54,936 nt of DNA, from contig JAEWYW010000035.1 of the NCBI GenBank assembly GCA_023458535.1, positions 1 through 54,936 on the forward strand, read 5' to 3'. Source of the DNA: Bacteroidota bacterium (lineage in GTDB: Bacteria; Bacteroidota; Bacteroidia; Flavobacteriales; Weeksellaceae). Shown here in pieces: positions 43,281-51,702 of the stretch. Numbering within the stretch: position 1 is the first letter of the stretch; the number at the start of each line of letters is the position of its first letter. A program made the position numbers and the translations under genes. The notes under the pieces are model-generated. The model saw nothing but the letters and a program-made list of their open reading frames with translations. It was not told the origin of the DNA and made no database searches.

Positions 43281-43312
43281 AAACTGCTCATTTTTTGGGT
43301 GGTTTTTTTATT
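43281..43312 (+). terminator. Terminator after bL38
   Basis: AAACTGCTC (43281-43289) pairs with GGGTGGTTT (43297-43305) using several G-T pairs, and a run of T follows. The ftsY -7 element begins just after. Confidence 0.6.
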
Positions 43313-43319
43313 ATCTTTG
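43312..43319 (+). promoter_or_regulatory. -7 element for ftsY
   Basis: TATCTTTG fits TAnnTTTG directly after the bL38 terminator. It would give a leader of about 80 bases that carries the repeat at 43374-43405. Confidence 0.45.
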
Positions 43320-43373
43320 AATGAGAGAAAATTGTACCTACAAATTGGAAATTAGTTAAAAACATTGAGTAAG

Positions 43374-43405
43374 TCTAATTTCTAACCTTAACTTCTAACC
43401 TCTAA
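43374..43405 (+). repeat. TCTAACTTC-type repeat in front of ftsY
   Basis: The stretch has the units TCTAATTTCTAACC and TTAACTTCTAACC, then TCTAAA, ending 3 bases before the ftsY ATG. The unit is the same as in 22687-22710 and 51651-51677. Confidence 0.6.
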
Positions 43406-43408
43406 AAC

Positions 43409-44362
43409 ATGAGTTGGTTCAAAAAAATATTTAACAAAGAAGAAAAAGAAACATTAGACCAGGGTCTGGAAAAATCTAATCAGGGTTTTTTTGAAAAAAT
43501 GACCAAAGCCGTTGTCGGAAAAAGTAAAGTAGACGATGAAGTTTTGGACGACTTGGAGGAAATACTCATCGCTTCCGATGTGGGAGCAGCAACCACCATT
43601 AAAGTAATTGAGAGAATTGAAGCACGTGTTGCCAGAGATAAATACGTTAACACCAGCGAACTTGATAAAATCCTAAGAGAAGAAATCTCTGCTCTTTTAT
43701 TGGAAAACCCTCATTCTAATACTGGAAACATAGACGAATCCAAAAAACCTTATGTGATAATGGTTGTAGGGGTAAATGGTGTTGGGAAAACTACGACTAT
43801 TGGAAAATTAGCACATCAATTTAAGTCTCAAGGTAAAAAAGTGGTTTTAGGTGCTGCCGATACCTTTAGAGCAGCAGCGGTGGATCAACTTACCATTTGG
43901 AGTGAAAGAGTGGGCGTGCCTATCGTTAAACAAAATATGGGATCAGATCCAGCTTCTGTAGCTTTTGATTCTGTACAGAGTGCAGTGGCTCAAAATGCGG
44001 ATGTTGTGATCATTGATACCGCAGGGAGACTCCACAATAAAGTTAATTTAATGAATGAACTCTCAAAAATTAAAAGAGTCATGCAAAAGGTAATCCCTGA
44101 TGCGCCACATGAGATACTTTTAGTTTTGGATGGATCAACAGGACAGAACGCTTTCGAACAGGCAAAACAGTTCACATCAGCTACCGAGGTAAATGCTTTA
44201 GCAGTAACAAAACTCGACGGAACAGCAAAGGGCGGCGTGGTAATTGGAATCTCCGATCAGTTTCAAATACCAGTAAAATATATCGGCGTGGGAGAAAAGA
44301 TGCACGACCTCCAACTTTTTAATGGTACAGAATTTGTTGACTCTTTTTTCAGAAAGAGATAA
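43409..44362 (+). CDS. ftsY: Signal recognition particle receptor FtsY
   Basis: The 317-residue protein has the NG domains of SRP GTPases: 'GVNGVGKTTTIGKLA' (G1), 'DTFRAAAVDQL' and 'DTAGRLHNKVNLM' (G3), 'TKLDGTAKGG' (G4), 'IGVGEKMHDLQLF'. The A domain is short, as in other Bacteroidota. It docks ribosome-SRP complexes at the membrane for co-translational insertion. Confidence 0.97.
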   Translation: MSWFKKIFNKEEKETLDQGLEKSNQGFFEKMTKAVVGKSKVDDEVLDDLEEILIASDVGAATTIKVIERIEARVARDKYVNTSELDKILREEISALLLENPHSNTGNIDESKKPYVIMVVGVNGVGKTTTIGKLAHQFKSQGKKVVLGAADTFRAAAVDQLTIWSERVGVPIVKQNMGSDPASVAFDSVQSAVAQNADVVIIDTAGRLHNKVNLMNELSKIKRVMQKVIPDAPHEILLVLDGSTGQNAFEQAKQFTSATEVNALAVTKLDGTAKGGVVIGISDQFQIPVKYIGVGEKMHDLQLFNGTEFVDSFFRKR

Positions 44363-44437
44363 CATGATTTTTATCATATCTTGTTAAAAATCTATCTTTT
44401 TAAAATCATATAATTACTAACATTAAAATTTTAAACT

Positions 44438-44692
44438 ATGGGTATTTTAACTTGGATCATTTTTGGTCTTATCGCAGGAGCAATTGCAAAAGCAATTATG
44501 CCAGGAACACAAGGTGGTGGTTGGCTAATCACAATTATTTTAGGTATTATCGGAGCATTCGTTGGAGGATGGGTAGGCAGCATGTTTGGCTGGGGAACAG
44601 TGGATGAATTCGACTTCAGAAGCATGATTTTAGCCGTAGTTGGCGCACTTATAGTCCTCTGGATATACGGTATGGTCACCAGGAAGGCTTAA
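44438..44692 (+). CDS. GlsB/YeaQ/YmgE small membrane stress protein
   Basis: The 84-residue protein has three hydrophobic helices and the glycine-rich pattern 'GLIAGAIAKAIMPG…GGWLITIILGIIGAFVGGWVGSMFGWG' of the transglycosylase-associated-protein family. Members are stress-induced, but a molecular function is not known. It follows ftsY after 75 bases and ends at a strong terminator. Confidence 0.92.
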   Translation: MGILTWIIFGLIAGAIAKAIMPGTQGGGWLITIILGIIGAFVGGWVGSMFGWGTVDEFDFRSMILAVVGALIVLWIYGMVTRKA

Positions 44693-44710
44693 TTACAGAT
44701 ATAAAAATTA

Positions 44711-44743
44711 AAAAAGGGTTTGAAATATTTTCAAACCCTTTTT
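44711..44743. terminator. Bidirectional terminator
   Basis: AAAAAGGGTTTGAAA (44711-44725) pairs perfectly with TTTCAAACCCTTTTT (44729-44743) around a 3-base loop. It sits between convergent yeaQ-like and sppA genes. Confidence 0.92.
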
Positions 44744-44763
44744 AATTATTCAAAGTTTCAATA

Positions 44764-46515
44764 TTATTTAAAAATGATCCTATAAGGCGATTCCATTTTC
44801 ACTTCAGAATTTGTTTTTAAATTAATGAATTGTTCGATTACTTTATAATGATCCTTGCCAACTTTGTTTTGCAACACTTTAGATGAGATATCATCTTCAT
44901 TCATATTCCCTAAAATTTGCTCAAATTTTGATTTTTTTCTTGGGAAAGCTTCAACGTCATATTTTTTAAGACCAGCTTTTTGAGCTGCAAACTGAATGGC
45001 ATTTTGTAAAGTTCCCAACTCATCAACTAAACCTAATTCTTTAGCACGTGTACCACTCCATACGCGTCCGCCCCCAACATTATCTACTTGTTCAAAAGTT
45101 TTCTTTCTGTTTTCAGTAACAAAACCTACAAATCTTTTATAAGTTCCCTCTACACTTTTAGTAATCATTGCCCTTCCGTGAGGTGTTAACCCGTGTAACA
45201 TCGAGTAATAAGCTGCATTATCATTCGTAGAAACTACATCAGATCGAATACCATTTTTATTGGCCACATCTTCGAAATTGTATAATACTCCGAACACACC
45301 AATTGAACCTGTAAGGGTGTTAGGTTCGGAATAAATCTTATCCGCGCCCATTGCAATATAATAACCACCCGATGCAGCATAATCTCCAAAAGAGACCACC
45401 AAAGGTTTCTTTTTCTTTAACTCTTTCAGTGCAAAAAGTATTTCATCCGATGCATTTGCACTTCCTCCTGGCGAATTTACTCTTAGCACCACCGCTTTAA
45501 CTTTGTCGTCTTCTTGAAGTTCTTTAATATATTTTAAATACCTTTCTGAATGGATGTCTTTATAATCTTTACCATTATAAATAGCACCGGATGCATATAG
45601 TACCGCTACCCTTTCTTTGCCTTTTTCTTCCTTAGCTACAGATTCCACGTAGTAAGCCATTGAAATAGTATTGAGCTTTTCTTTGTCCTTTACGTTAAGT
45701 TTGGTTTTCAGCATATTGGTATATTCAGATTTCTGCAAAAGCTTATCCGCAAGTTTATGTTGTACAGTTAAATTTGGCAGCATTCCGTAAAGACTATCTA
45801 CTACTACATTCAATTGTGTTGAGTCTATCTTTCTCGATACGGCAATTTTATTTAATGTATTCCCCCAAATGTCATTCAATAAAGTTGAAAGCTGCTCTTT
45901 ATTTTCTGGCGAAATATCATTTCTTAAGTAAGGCTCCACAGCAGATTTGTACTTTCCATGTCTAATTACTTCTAGACCAATCCCATATTTATCTGCAAAA
46001 TCTTTAAAAAAAGTGACCTCGGTAGCCAAACCTTTCAAATCTATGCCTCCAGCAGGATGCAAATAATACTGCTGTGCAACTGATCCCAAATAATAAGTTG
46101 GTTGCGTAACGGCATTACCATATGCATATACAAATTTTCCACTCTTCTTAAAATCTTCAAGAGCGGCTCTTATGTCATCAAGCTGTGTAATTCCTGCTGC
46201 AATATAATCTGCCTCAATACTAATCCCCTTAATTTTATCATCGGTTTTAGCTTTATTGATCGCCGTTAACAAATCAAAAAGGAGCACATCTTTTGATTCA
46301 TTATTCATGCTGAAAAAACTAAAGTTTTCATCTGTAGGACTATCTAAGACTTGCAATTTCTCATCTATTACCAACACAGAGTTAGATTTTACCTTTGGAG
46401 TGGAACTGCTAGCTGCAGAAACTGCAATCATCATGATAAATCCAATAAATAAAATAATCATGATGATAGCAAAACCCACTATATTTGCTAAAACATTTTT
46501 AAAAAAACTTTTCAT
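44764..46515 (-). CDS. sppA: Signal peptide peptidase SppA, 67K type
   Basis: The 583-residue membrane protease has one N-terminal helix (about 8-35) and the duplicated SppA domains. The catalytic Lys is in 'IRHGKYKSAVEPYLR' and the Ser in 'FGDYAASGGYYIAMGAD', as in the long form of E. coli. It degrades cleaved signal peptides. I start it at the ATG at 46515; the frame extends upstream to 46533. Its start lies 21 bases from the folK start on the other strand. Confidence 0.95.
   Translation of the reverse strand: MKSFFKNVLANIVGFAIIMIILFIGFIMMIAVSAASSSTPKVKSNSVLVIDEKLQVLDSPTDENFSFFSMNNESKDVLLFDLLTAINKAKTDDKIKGISIEADYIAAGITQLDDIRAALEDFKKSGKFVYAYGNAVTQPTYYLGSVAQQYYLHPAGGIDLKGLATEVTFFKDFADKYGIGLEVIRHGKYKSAVEPYLRNDISPENKEQLSTLLNDIWGNTLNKIAVSRKIDSTQLNVVVDSLYGMLPNLTVQHKLADKLLQKSEYTNMLKTKLNVKDKEKLNTISMAYYVESVAKEEKGKERVAVLYASGAIYNGKDYKDIHSERYLKYIKELQEDDKVKAVVLRVNSPGGSANASDEILFALKELKKKKPLVVSFGDYAASGGYYIAMGADKIYSEPNTLTGSIGVFGVLYNFEDVANKNGIRSDVVSTNDNAAYYSMLHGLTPHGRAMITKSVEGTYKRFVGFVTENRKKTFEQVDNVGGGRVWSGTRAKELGLVDELGTLQNAIQFAAQKAGLKKYDVEAFPRKKSKFEQILGNMNEDDISSKVLQNKVGKDHYKVIEQFINLKTNSEVKMESPYRIIFK
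46480..46487 (+). promoter_or_regulatory. Possible -7 element for folK inside sppA
   Basis: TATATTTG matches TAnnTTTG within the first codons of sppA on the opposite strand, where a folK promoter has to be since only 21 bases separate the start codons. No -33 TTG is visible. Confidence 0.35.
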
Positions 46516-46536
46516 AAAATCATCTATTTGCAATAT

Positions 46537-46962
46537 ATGTCGTTACAACAGGTAGTTTTGTTACTAGGAAGTAACCTTGGAGATGAAAAAAAAAATATTG
46601 AGGATGCTATTTTGCTCATATCCAACAACATTGGAAAAATTACACAAAAAACTGAAATTTTAATAACAAAACCCGTAGAATTTGTCAGTTCTAATAATTT
46701 TTGTAATATTGCACTAGTTATAGATACGGTCTTTTCACCCATCTCTCTGCTTAACAAGGTAAAGGAAATGGAAAGGCAAATGGGAAGAAAAGTGGATTCT
46801 AAAACATTAGGAGGATATACCGACAGGATTATTGACATTGACATTATATACTATAATGGTTTAAAATTTGTATCAAAAAACTTAGAAATTCCTCACAAAA
46901 AACATGTTTTTGAGAGAGATTTTTCTAAAAAGCTTTTAAGCAAATTAGATCTTAAAACATAA
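46537..46962 (+). CDS. folK: 2-amino-4-hydroxy-6-hydroxymethyldihydropteridine pyrophosphokinase
   Basis: The 141-residue protein has the HPPK pattern 'LLLGSNLGDEKKNIEDAI', 'PVEFVSSNNFCNIALVIDT', 'RQMGRKV…DRIIDIDIIYYNG' and 'IPHKKHVFERDF'. It passes pyrophosphate to the pterin in folate synthesis. The length is slightly under the E. coli enzyme (159), with a short C terminus. I start at the ATG at 46537; an in-frame TTG lies at 46528. Confidence 0.92.
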   Translation: MSLQQVVLLLGSNLGDEKKNIEDAILLISNNIGKITQKTEILITKPVEFVSSNNFCNIALVIDTVFSPISLLNKVKEMERQMGRKVDSKTLGGYTDRIIDIDIIYYNGLKFVSKNLEIPHKKHVFERDFSKKLLSKLDLKT

Positions 46963-46974
46963 AAAACATATTAT

Positions 46975-48084
46975 ATGAAATTAAGTTTATTATTATTGGC
47001 AGCGTTTCCGATCGCTATGTACGCACAGGAAACCAACAGCAATAACCCAGTAAACTATTGGAATGAGAAGTATCCTAATACTTATTCATCTGGTTCGGCT
47101 AATGTTCAGCCATTCGACAACAAAGCAAGAAAATTTAACGATTGGGCAATTTCCGTAGGAGGCGGTCCTGCTTTTATGACTTTTGCAGACGTGACCTCAT
47201 TTTATGACGGTAAAGTAAACTGGGGCTGGAATGCTTATGTAAGCGTTGACAAACAAATCTCTCACACGTTTGGTGCCAGTTTAATGTATAATATTGGAAA
47301 AACCAATCAGAAAGCTAAACTTCCAGATAATCCAGCTGCGGGTGTAGGTACTGCATGGACTAAATTTCAAAGTGTCTCTGTATTAGGTGATATTAATTTT
47401 TCTAATTTATTGAGAAGAGTTGATAACCATTCTCCTTACAGATGGGCTCTTCACGGTTATGCGGGTATTGGTTTGATGGCTTATAAAACAGAATTGATTG
47501 ATTCTGATGCTTCGAGATGGAGTACTGATCCACCACGTATTCCTATCATGATTGATCAAAAAATGGACTTAAGTTCAGTATTTTTTCAATTTGGAGCCGG
47601 TCTAAAATACAAAATTTCTAAATTAGTTGACATTGAGGCACGATTAATGTATATAGACAGTGGTGATGAAGAATTTGATGGAGGATTGGAAAGACGTGAG
47701 GTTGAAAATGCCAATGGAAATAGAGTTAATTACAATTTGATTAACGATTCTTATTCTGATAAGGCACTTACGTTTAACTTAGGATTATCATTTAAATTGG
47801 GTAAACACAATAGTCATTTAGCTTGGCATGATCCTTTACAAGAAGCATACTACAGAGCAAAAGTTTTAGAAGACACTCCTGTAGAATTAGTAGTATGTGA
47901 AAAAGGTGATCAAGATAATGATGGTGTTTGCGATGATTGGGATAGACAACTGGATACTCCTGCTGGTGCAAGAGTTGATGGTGCTGGTGTTGCATTAGAT
48001 CTGGATCTTGATGGAGTGATAGATTTATATGACAAGTGTGTAACTGTTCCTGGATCGGCAGATAATAATGGTTGTCCGAATTAA
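46975..48084 (+). CDS. Outer-membrane beta-barrel protein with type 3 linker, lacking the OmpA domain
   Basis: The 369-residue protein has a signal peptide (1-17, AMYAQE), an OmpA-like barrel (about 50-290) and one acidic calcium-binding linker of the thrombospondin type 3 kind (about 312-369, 'GDQDNDGVCDDWDRQLDTPAGARVDG…DLDLDGVIDLYDKC'). It then stops at 'NNGCPN'. The paralogue at 48139-49599 continues with a peptidoglycan-binding OmpA domain, absent here. It is the first of the tandem pair, 12 bases after folK. No frameshift is involved. Confidence 0.88.
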   Translation: MKLSLLLLAAFPIAMYAQETNSNNPVNYWNEKYPNTYSSGSANVQPFDNKARKFNDWAISVGGGPAFMTFADVTSFYDGKVNWGWNAYVSVDKQISHTFGASLMYNIGKTNQKAKLPDNPAAGVGTAWTKFQSVSVLGDINFSNLLRRVDNHSPYRWALHGYAGIGLMAYKTELIDSDASRWSTDPPRIPIMIDQKMDLSSVFFQFGAGLKYKISKLVDIEARLMYIDSGDEEFDGGLERREVENANGNRVNYNLINDSYSDKALTFNLGLSFKLGKHNSHLAWHDPLQEAYYRAKVLEDTPVELVVCEKGDQDNDGVCDDWDRQLDTPAGARVDGAGVALDLDLDGVIDLYDKCVTVPGSADNNGCPN

Positions 48085-48085
48085 A

Positions 48086-48104
48086 CAGGCAAAAAAATTG
48101 TCTG
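48086..48104 (+). terminator. Weak hairpin between the two outer-membrane genes
   Basis: CAGGCAA (48086-48092) pairs with TTGTCTG (48098-48104), with one G-T pair and an A-rich loop. It is too weak for a full stop and may reduce read-through or stabilise the upstream message. Confidence 0.35.
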
Positions 48105-48138
48105 ACATTATTTTCAAATAATTATTAAAAAATATACT

Positions 48139-49599
48139 ATGAAATTAACTTTAGCGATTGTTGCATTAGCATTAGCAGTTCCAACTGTAGGCTTTGCACA
48201 AGATACAATTGCTGTTGCCCAGGATACTTATCCAAATACTTTCACTTCTGGGTCTGCAAATGTTTCTCCGTTTACTCAAGAGTCGAAAAGATTCAACGAT
48301 TGGTCAATCTCTGCTGGTGCGGGTATTCCGTTAGTTCAGTCTGCAGATTTAACATCCATTAAAAATGGTAACGGTAAGAACTTGTTTGGTTACTCTGCTT
48401 ATATCAGTGTTGATAAAGCCATTACTCATGCTTTTGGTTTAAAGCTACAGTATGACAGAGGAGAAACAAGACAAGGTTGGTTCAGCACAAAAGATCCAGC
48501 TCCCGCTAATGCAAGTGCATATCAGCAAGTAGGTGCAAGAACTCAATATGATGCAATATCCATCCTTGGTGATATCAATTTCTCAAATTTATTAAGAAGA
48601 GTTGATAATAAATCTCCGTTCAGATGGGCTTTACACGGTTATGCAGGTATTGGTACTTTAGCATATAGAGCTTATCAAAAGGATGAATTTGGTCAAGCAT
48701 TAATGACTGAAGTAAAACCTTTTAAACTCAATTCTCTTTTTGGACAGGCAGGTCTTGGTTTAAAATATAAAGTTAATAGGAGAATTGACCTTGAAGCGAG
48801 AGGAATGTATGTTGTAACTGGTGATGATGAATTTGATGGAGGTGGTGCACAATACAGTGCTATCAACAAAAGAGAGGATAATATCTCCGATAACTTCTTC
48901 AATTTTACTTTAGGTGCTTCCCTTAAATTAGGAAAACATGAGTCTCACTTAATGTGGCATGATCCTTTGCAAGAAATGTATTACAAGTTAGATGTTTTGG
49001 CTAACAAAAACCAAGATTTCGAAGTTTGTAAAAAAGGTGATGCTGATAACGACGGAGTTTGCGATGATTGGGATAGACAACTTGATACTCCTGCTGGTGC
49101 AAGAGTGGATGGTGCAGGTGTAGCATTAGATACAGATTTGGATGGTGTTATCGATCTTTACGATAAGTGTGTTGTTGTTCCTGGTCCAGTTGAAAATGAT
49201 GGATGTCCACTTGAGGCTCCAACTCCTCAGCCTGGCGTTGTAACTGAAGACACAAGAACTTTAGAAGGTATCGAATTCGATTTGAACTCAGATAGAATTC
49301 TTCCTAATAATACTCCAATCTTGAATAACGCAGTGAGCTATATCAATTCTTCAAACGGTACTTATAACGTAATTGGAGCTACAGATACAAGAGCTTCTGA
49401 TGCATATAACCAAAAACTTTCTGAAAGAAGAGCCAATGCAGTTAAGAATTATTTAATTAAGAGCGGTGTTGATGCTTCTAAATTAAACGCTGTGGGTAGA
49501 GGTGAAAAAGACCTTAAATATCCTGAGTGTGAACCAGCTACTAAGTGTCCTGAATGGAAAAACAGAGCTAACAGAAGAGTTTACTTCGAAGCTAAATAA
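48139..49599 (+). CDS. OmpA family protein with full C-terminal domain
   Basis: The 486-residue protein is the full-length paralogue of the gene before it. It has a signal peptide (1-20), a barrel, the same linker as its neighbour ('DADNDGVCDDWDRQLDTPAGARVDG'), a proline stretch and an OmpA domain (about 375-486). 'NQKLSERRANAVKNYL' fits NxxLSxxRAxxVxxxL, which binds peptidoglycan. It anchors the outer membrane to the cell wall. A strong terminator follows. Confidence 0.95.
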   Translation: MKLTLAIVALALAVPTVGFAQDTIAVAQDTYPNTFTSGSANVSPFTQESKRFNDWSISAGAGIPLVQSADLTSIKNGNGKNLFGYSAYISVDKAITHAFGLKLQYDRGETRQGWFSTKDPAPANASAYQQVGARTQYDAISILGDINFSNLLRRVDNKSPFRWALHGYAGIGTLAYRAYQKDEFGQALMTEVKPFKLNSLFGQAGLGLKYKVNRRIDLEARGMYVVTGDDEFDGGGAQYSAINKREDNISDNFFNFTLGASLKLGKHESHLMWHDPLQEMYYKLDVLANKNQDFEVCKKGDADNDGVCDDWDRQLDTPAGARVDGAGVALDTDLDGVIDLYDKCVVVPGPVENDGCPLEAPTPQPGVVTEDTRTLEGIEFDLNSDRILPNNTPILNNAVSYINSSNGTYNVIGATDTRASDAYNQKLSERRANAVKNYLIKSGVDASKLNAVGRGEKDLKYPECEPATKCPEWKNRANRRVYFEAK

Positions 49600-49617
49600 T
49601 TTTATAATTATTCATAC

Positions 49618-49643
49618 AAAAAGCCACGTTCGCGTGGCTTTTT
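49618..49643 (+). terminator. Terminator after ompA-like gene
   Basis: AAAAAGCCACG (49618-49628) pairs with CGTGGCTTTTT (49633-49643) around a TTCG tetraloop, with a T tail. Confidence 0.92.
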
Positions 49644-49673
49644 TTGTTACCTTACATTTAGTATTTTTACAAA

Positions 49674-51575
49674 ATGGTATCTCAAAACGACATCAATTCA
49701 TTAAAACTCGCAACCTTAAAACATTTTTGGGGTCATCAAGAGTTTAGACCTCTGCAAAATGAAATTATTGATGCTGTTCTCAATAAAAAAGATACTTTAG
49801 CCTTATTACCCACTGGTGGTGGAAAATCTCTGTGTTATCAGCTTCCGGCGTTGTTGCTGGAAGGAACATGTATTGTTATTTCACCATTGTTAGCCCTGAT
49901 GAAAGATCAGGTAAGCCAACTAAAAAATATGGGCATTGAAGCAGAATATCTTTCCTCTGAATTGGATGAGTTTGACGCAGAAATTATTTTCAACAACTGT
50001 AAGGATAATCTTACCAAATTGCTTTATGTTTCTCCTGAAAGATTAACCAACCCTCTATTTTTACAAAATTTAGAAGAGATACAGGTTTCATTTATTGCTG
50101 TTGATGAAGCACACTGCATATCTGAATGGGGACAAGATTTCCGACCAAGCTATCAGAATATAAAAGCATTTCGAGAAAATTTCGACAATATTTCTTGTTT
50201 AGCCTTAACGGCGACTGCGACTGATAAAGTTATGCAAGAAATTATCTTAAAAATTAATCTGCACAGTCCAAAAGTATTTCAACAAAGCTTTAAAAGGGAA
50301 AATATAAAAATCTTCGTTGAAAAAATTGCAGATAAATACCAAAGAGTTTTAGATGTTATCAAATACAACGAGAGTTCTGGAATTGTTTATGTTAGAACAC
50401 GACGAGAAGCAGAAGAATTGGCTCAATTTTTACAAAAAAATAACTTGAACAATGTGGATTTTTATCACGCAGGTTTAAGTGCGAAAGAGAAAAATATTCG
50501 ACAAAAAAACTGGAGTGCTAGCGACATACACACATTAATTTCTACCAATGCATTTGGGATGGGAATAGATAAGGACAATGTAAGATTTGTTATTCATTAT
50601 TCACCTTCTAATAGTGTGGAAAACTATTATCAGGAAATTGGAAGAGCTGGGAGAGACGGTGATAAAAGTTTTGCAATGCTGCTTTGGAATGATCAGGAAC
50701 TTAAAAATTATGATCAAATTCTGATGAGTCAGACACCGAATAAAATCGAATTTGAAAAAGTGATTAATTTTCTATATTCGATTTTTCAGGTTGCGGATGG
50801 CGAACTTCCAGAGCAAACTTTTCAGTTCAACATTCAAACTTTAAAAAATCTTACAAAGTATTCTGCTTCCAAAATAATCAATATCCTCAACTTTTTGCAC
50901 AACCAAGAAATAATTTTCTACAATACCTTTAAGAGATTATCCTCGTTAGAATTTTTAATTCCACATGAAGAAATAGAAACTCTCATAAATAAAGATGCTT
51001 ATTTTCTCGAAATTCTTCTTCGTAATATTTCCGGTATAACAACGCATAAGGTGATGTTCAGTGAGGTAAATATTTGCAATAAACTCAACTTCAATCTTCA
51101 CGACTTTAAAGAGCGACTAAAAGAACTGAAAAATAAAAAGTATATTGATTATATTGATGGAACTTTGGCAAGTGTAAAATTTCTAAAACCGAGAGACAGC
51201 CGAGCTGCATCAGGAAAATACTGGCATCTGTTTGAACAGATTCAAAAAAACAAAATCCAGAAATGGGAAGAAATGAAGTTTTACACTAAAAACAATGACA
51301 TCTGCAAAATGCGGTTAATCCTCTCCTATTTTGGTGAGAAGAACACAAAAAACTGTGGACAATGTTCGGTATGTGAACAACAGAAACAATCTATTTTTGG
51401 AAGTAATATCTCATCGGAAATTTTGCAAATCTTACATTCAAGACCTGCCACCATTGAAGAGATTGCTGTTCAACTAAGTTACTATCAAAAAGAAAATATT
51501 CTTGAAAATTTAATTCAATTACTAGATTCGGGAAAAGTAAAGATGCTCAATTTTAGAACCTACGCATTGGCATAA
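49674..51575 (+). CDS. recQ: RecQ-family ATP-dependent DNA helicase
   Basis: The 633-residue helicase has Walker A 'PTGGGKSLCYQLPA', DEAH 'AVDEAHCISEWGQDFRP', 'LALTATATDKV', and 'GRAGRDG', followed by a RecQ zinc motif in the C-terminal part (Cys near 540, then CGQCSVC). The last 60 residues form a wing/HTH. There is no typical HRDC domain at the end. The ATG at 49674 lies 5 bases after a TATTTTTA box. Confidence 0.95.
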   Translation: MVSQNDINSLKLATLKHFWGHQEFRPLQNEIIDAVLNKKDTLALLPTGGGKSLCYQLPALLLEGTCIVISPLLALMKDQVSQLKNMGIEAEYLSSELDEFDAEIIFNNCKDNLTKLLYVSPERLTNPLFLQNLEEIQVSFIAVDEAHCISEWGQDFRPSYQNIKAFRENFDNISCLALTATATDKVMQEIILKINLHSPKVFQQSFKRENIKIFVEKIADKYQRVLDVIKYNESSGIVYVRTRREAEELAQFLQKNNLNNVDFYHAGLSAKEKNIRQKNWSASDIHTLISTNAFGMGIDKDNVRFVIHYSPSNSVENYYQEIGRAGRDGDKSFAMLLWNDQELKNYDQILMSQTPNKIEFEKVINFLYSIFQVADGELPEQTFQFNIQTLKNLTKYSASKIINILNFLHNQEIIFYNTFKRLSSLEFLIPHEEIETLINKDAYFLEILLRNISGITTHKVMFSEVNICNKLNFNLHDFKERLKELKNKKYIDYIDGTLASVKFLKPRDSRAASGKYWHLFEQIQKNKIQKWEEMKFYTKNNDICKMRLILSYFGEKNTKNCGQCSVCEQQKQSIFGSNISSEILQILHSRPATIEEIAVQLSYYQKENILENLIQLLDSGKVKMLNFRTYALA

Positions 51576-51679
51576 GTGATGAGTGATGAGTGATAATTTA
51601 TAAGTTAGTAGTTTTGAGTTACATATTAAAAGTGATGTTTAGCAAATTCAATTTCTAATTTCTAATTTCTAATTTCTTT
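51576..51679 (+). repeat. Low-complexity repeats between recQ and fmt
   Basis: GTGATGAGTGATGAGTGATA lies at the start, and TTTCTAATTTCTAATTTC units fill 51651-51677. They resemble the T-A-C-type repeats at 22650-22710 and 43374-43405, and lie where a -33 element of fmt would be. Confidence 0.65.
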
Positions 51680-51690
51680 TATACAAATAT

Positions 51691-51698
51691 TATCTTTG
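51691..51698 (+). promoter_or_regulatory. -7 element close to the fmt start codon
   Basis: TATCTTTG is a full match to TAnnTTTG and ends 4 bases before the ATG at 51703. The transcript would start at or near the ATG, so the mRNA could be leaderless. Confidence 0.5.
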
Positions 51699-51702
51699 CA
51701 GT

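Noticed and set aside
46537..46962. Truncated folK
   Set aside because: All HPPK motifs are present and the missing part is a short variable C terminus.
46975..48084. Frameshift that hides an OmpA domain
   Set aside because: No OmpA-like residues are found in any frame in the 54 bases before the next gene; the end is a clean stop after the linker.
51576..51679. CRISPR-like array
   Set aside because: Units are under 15 bases and have no unique spacers of regular length, so this is simple repeat sequence.
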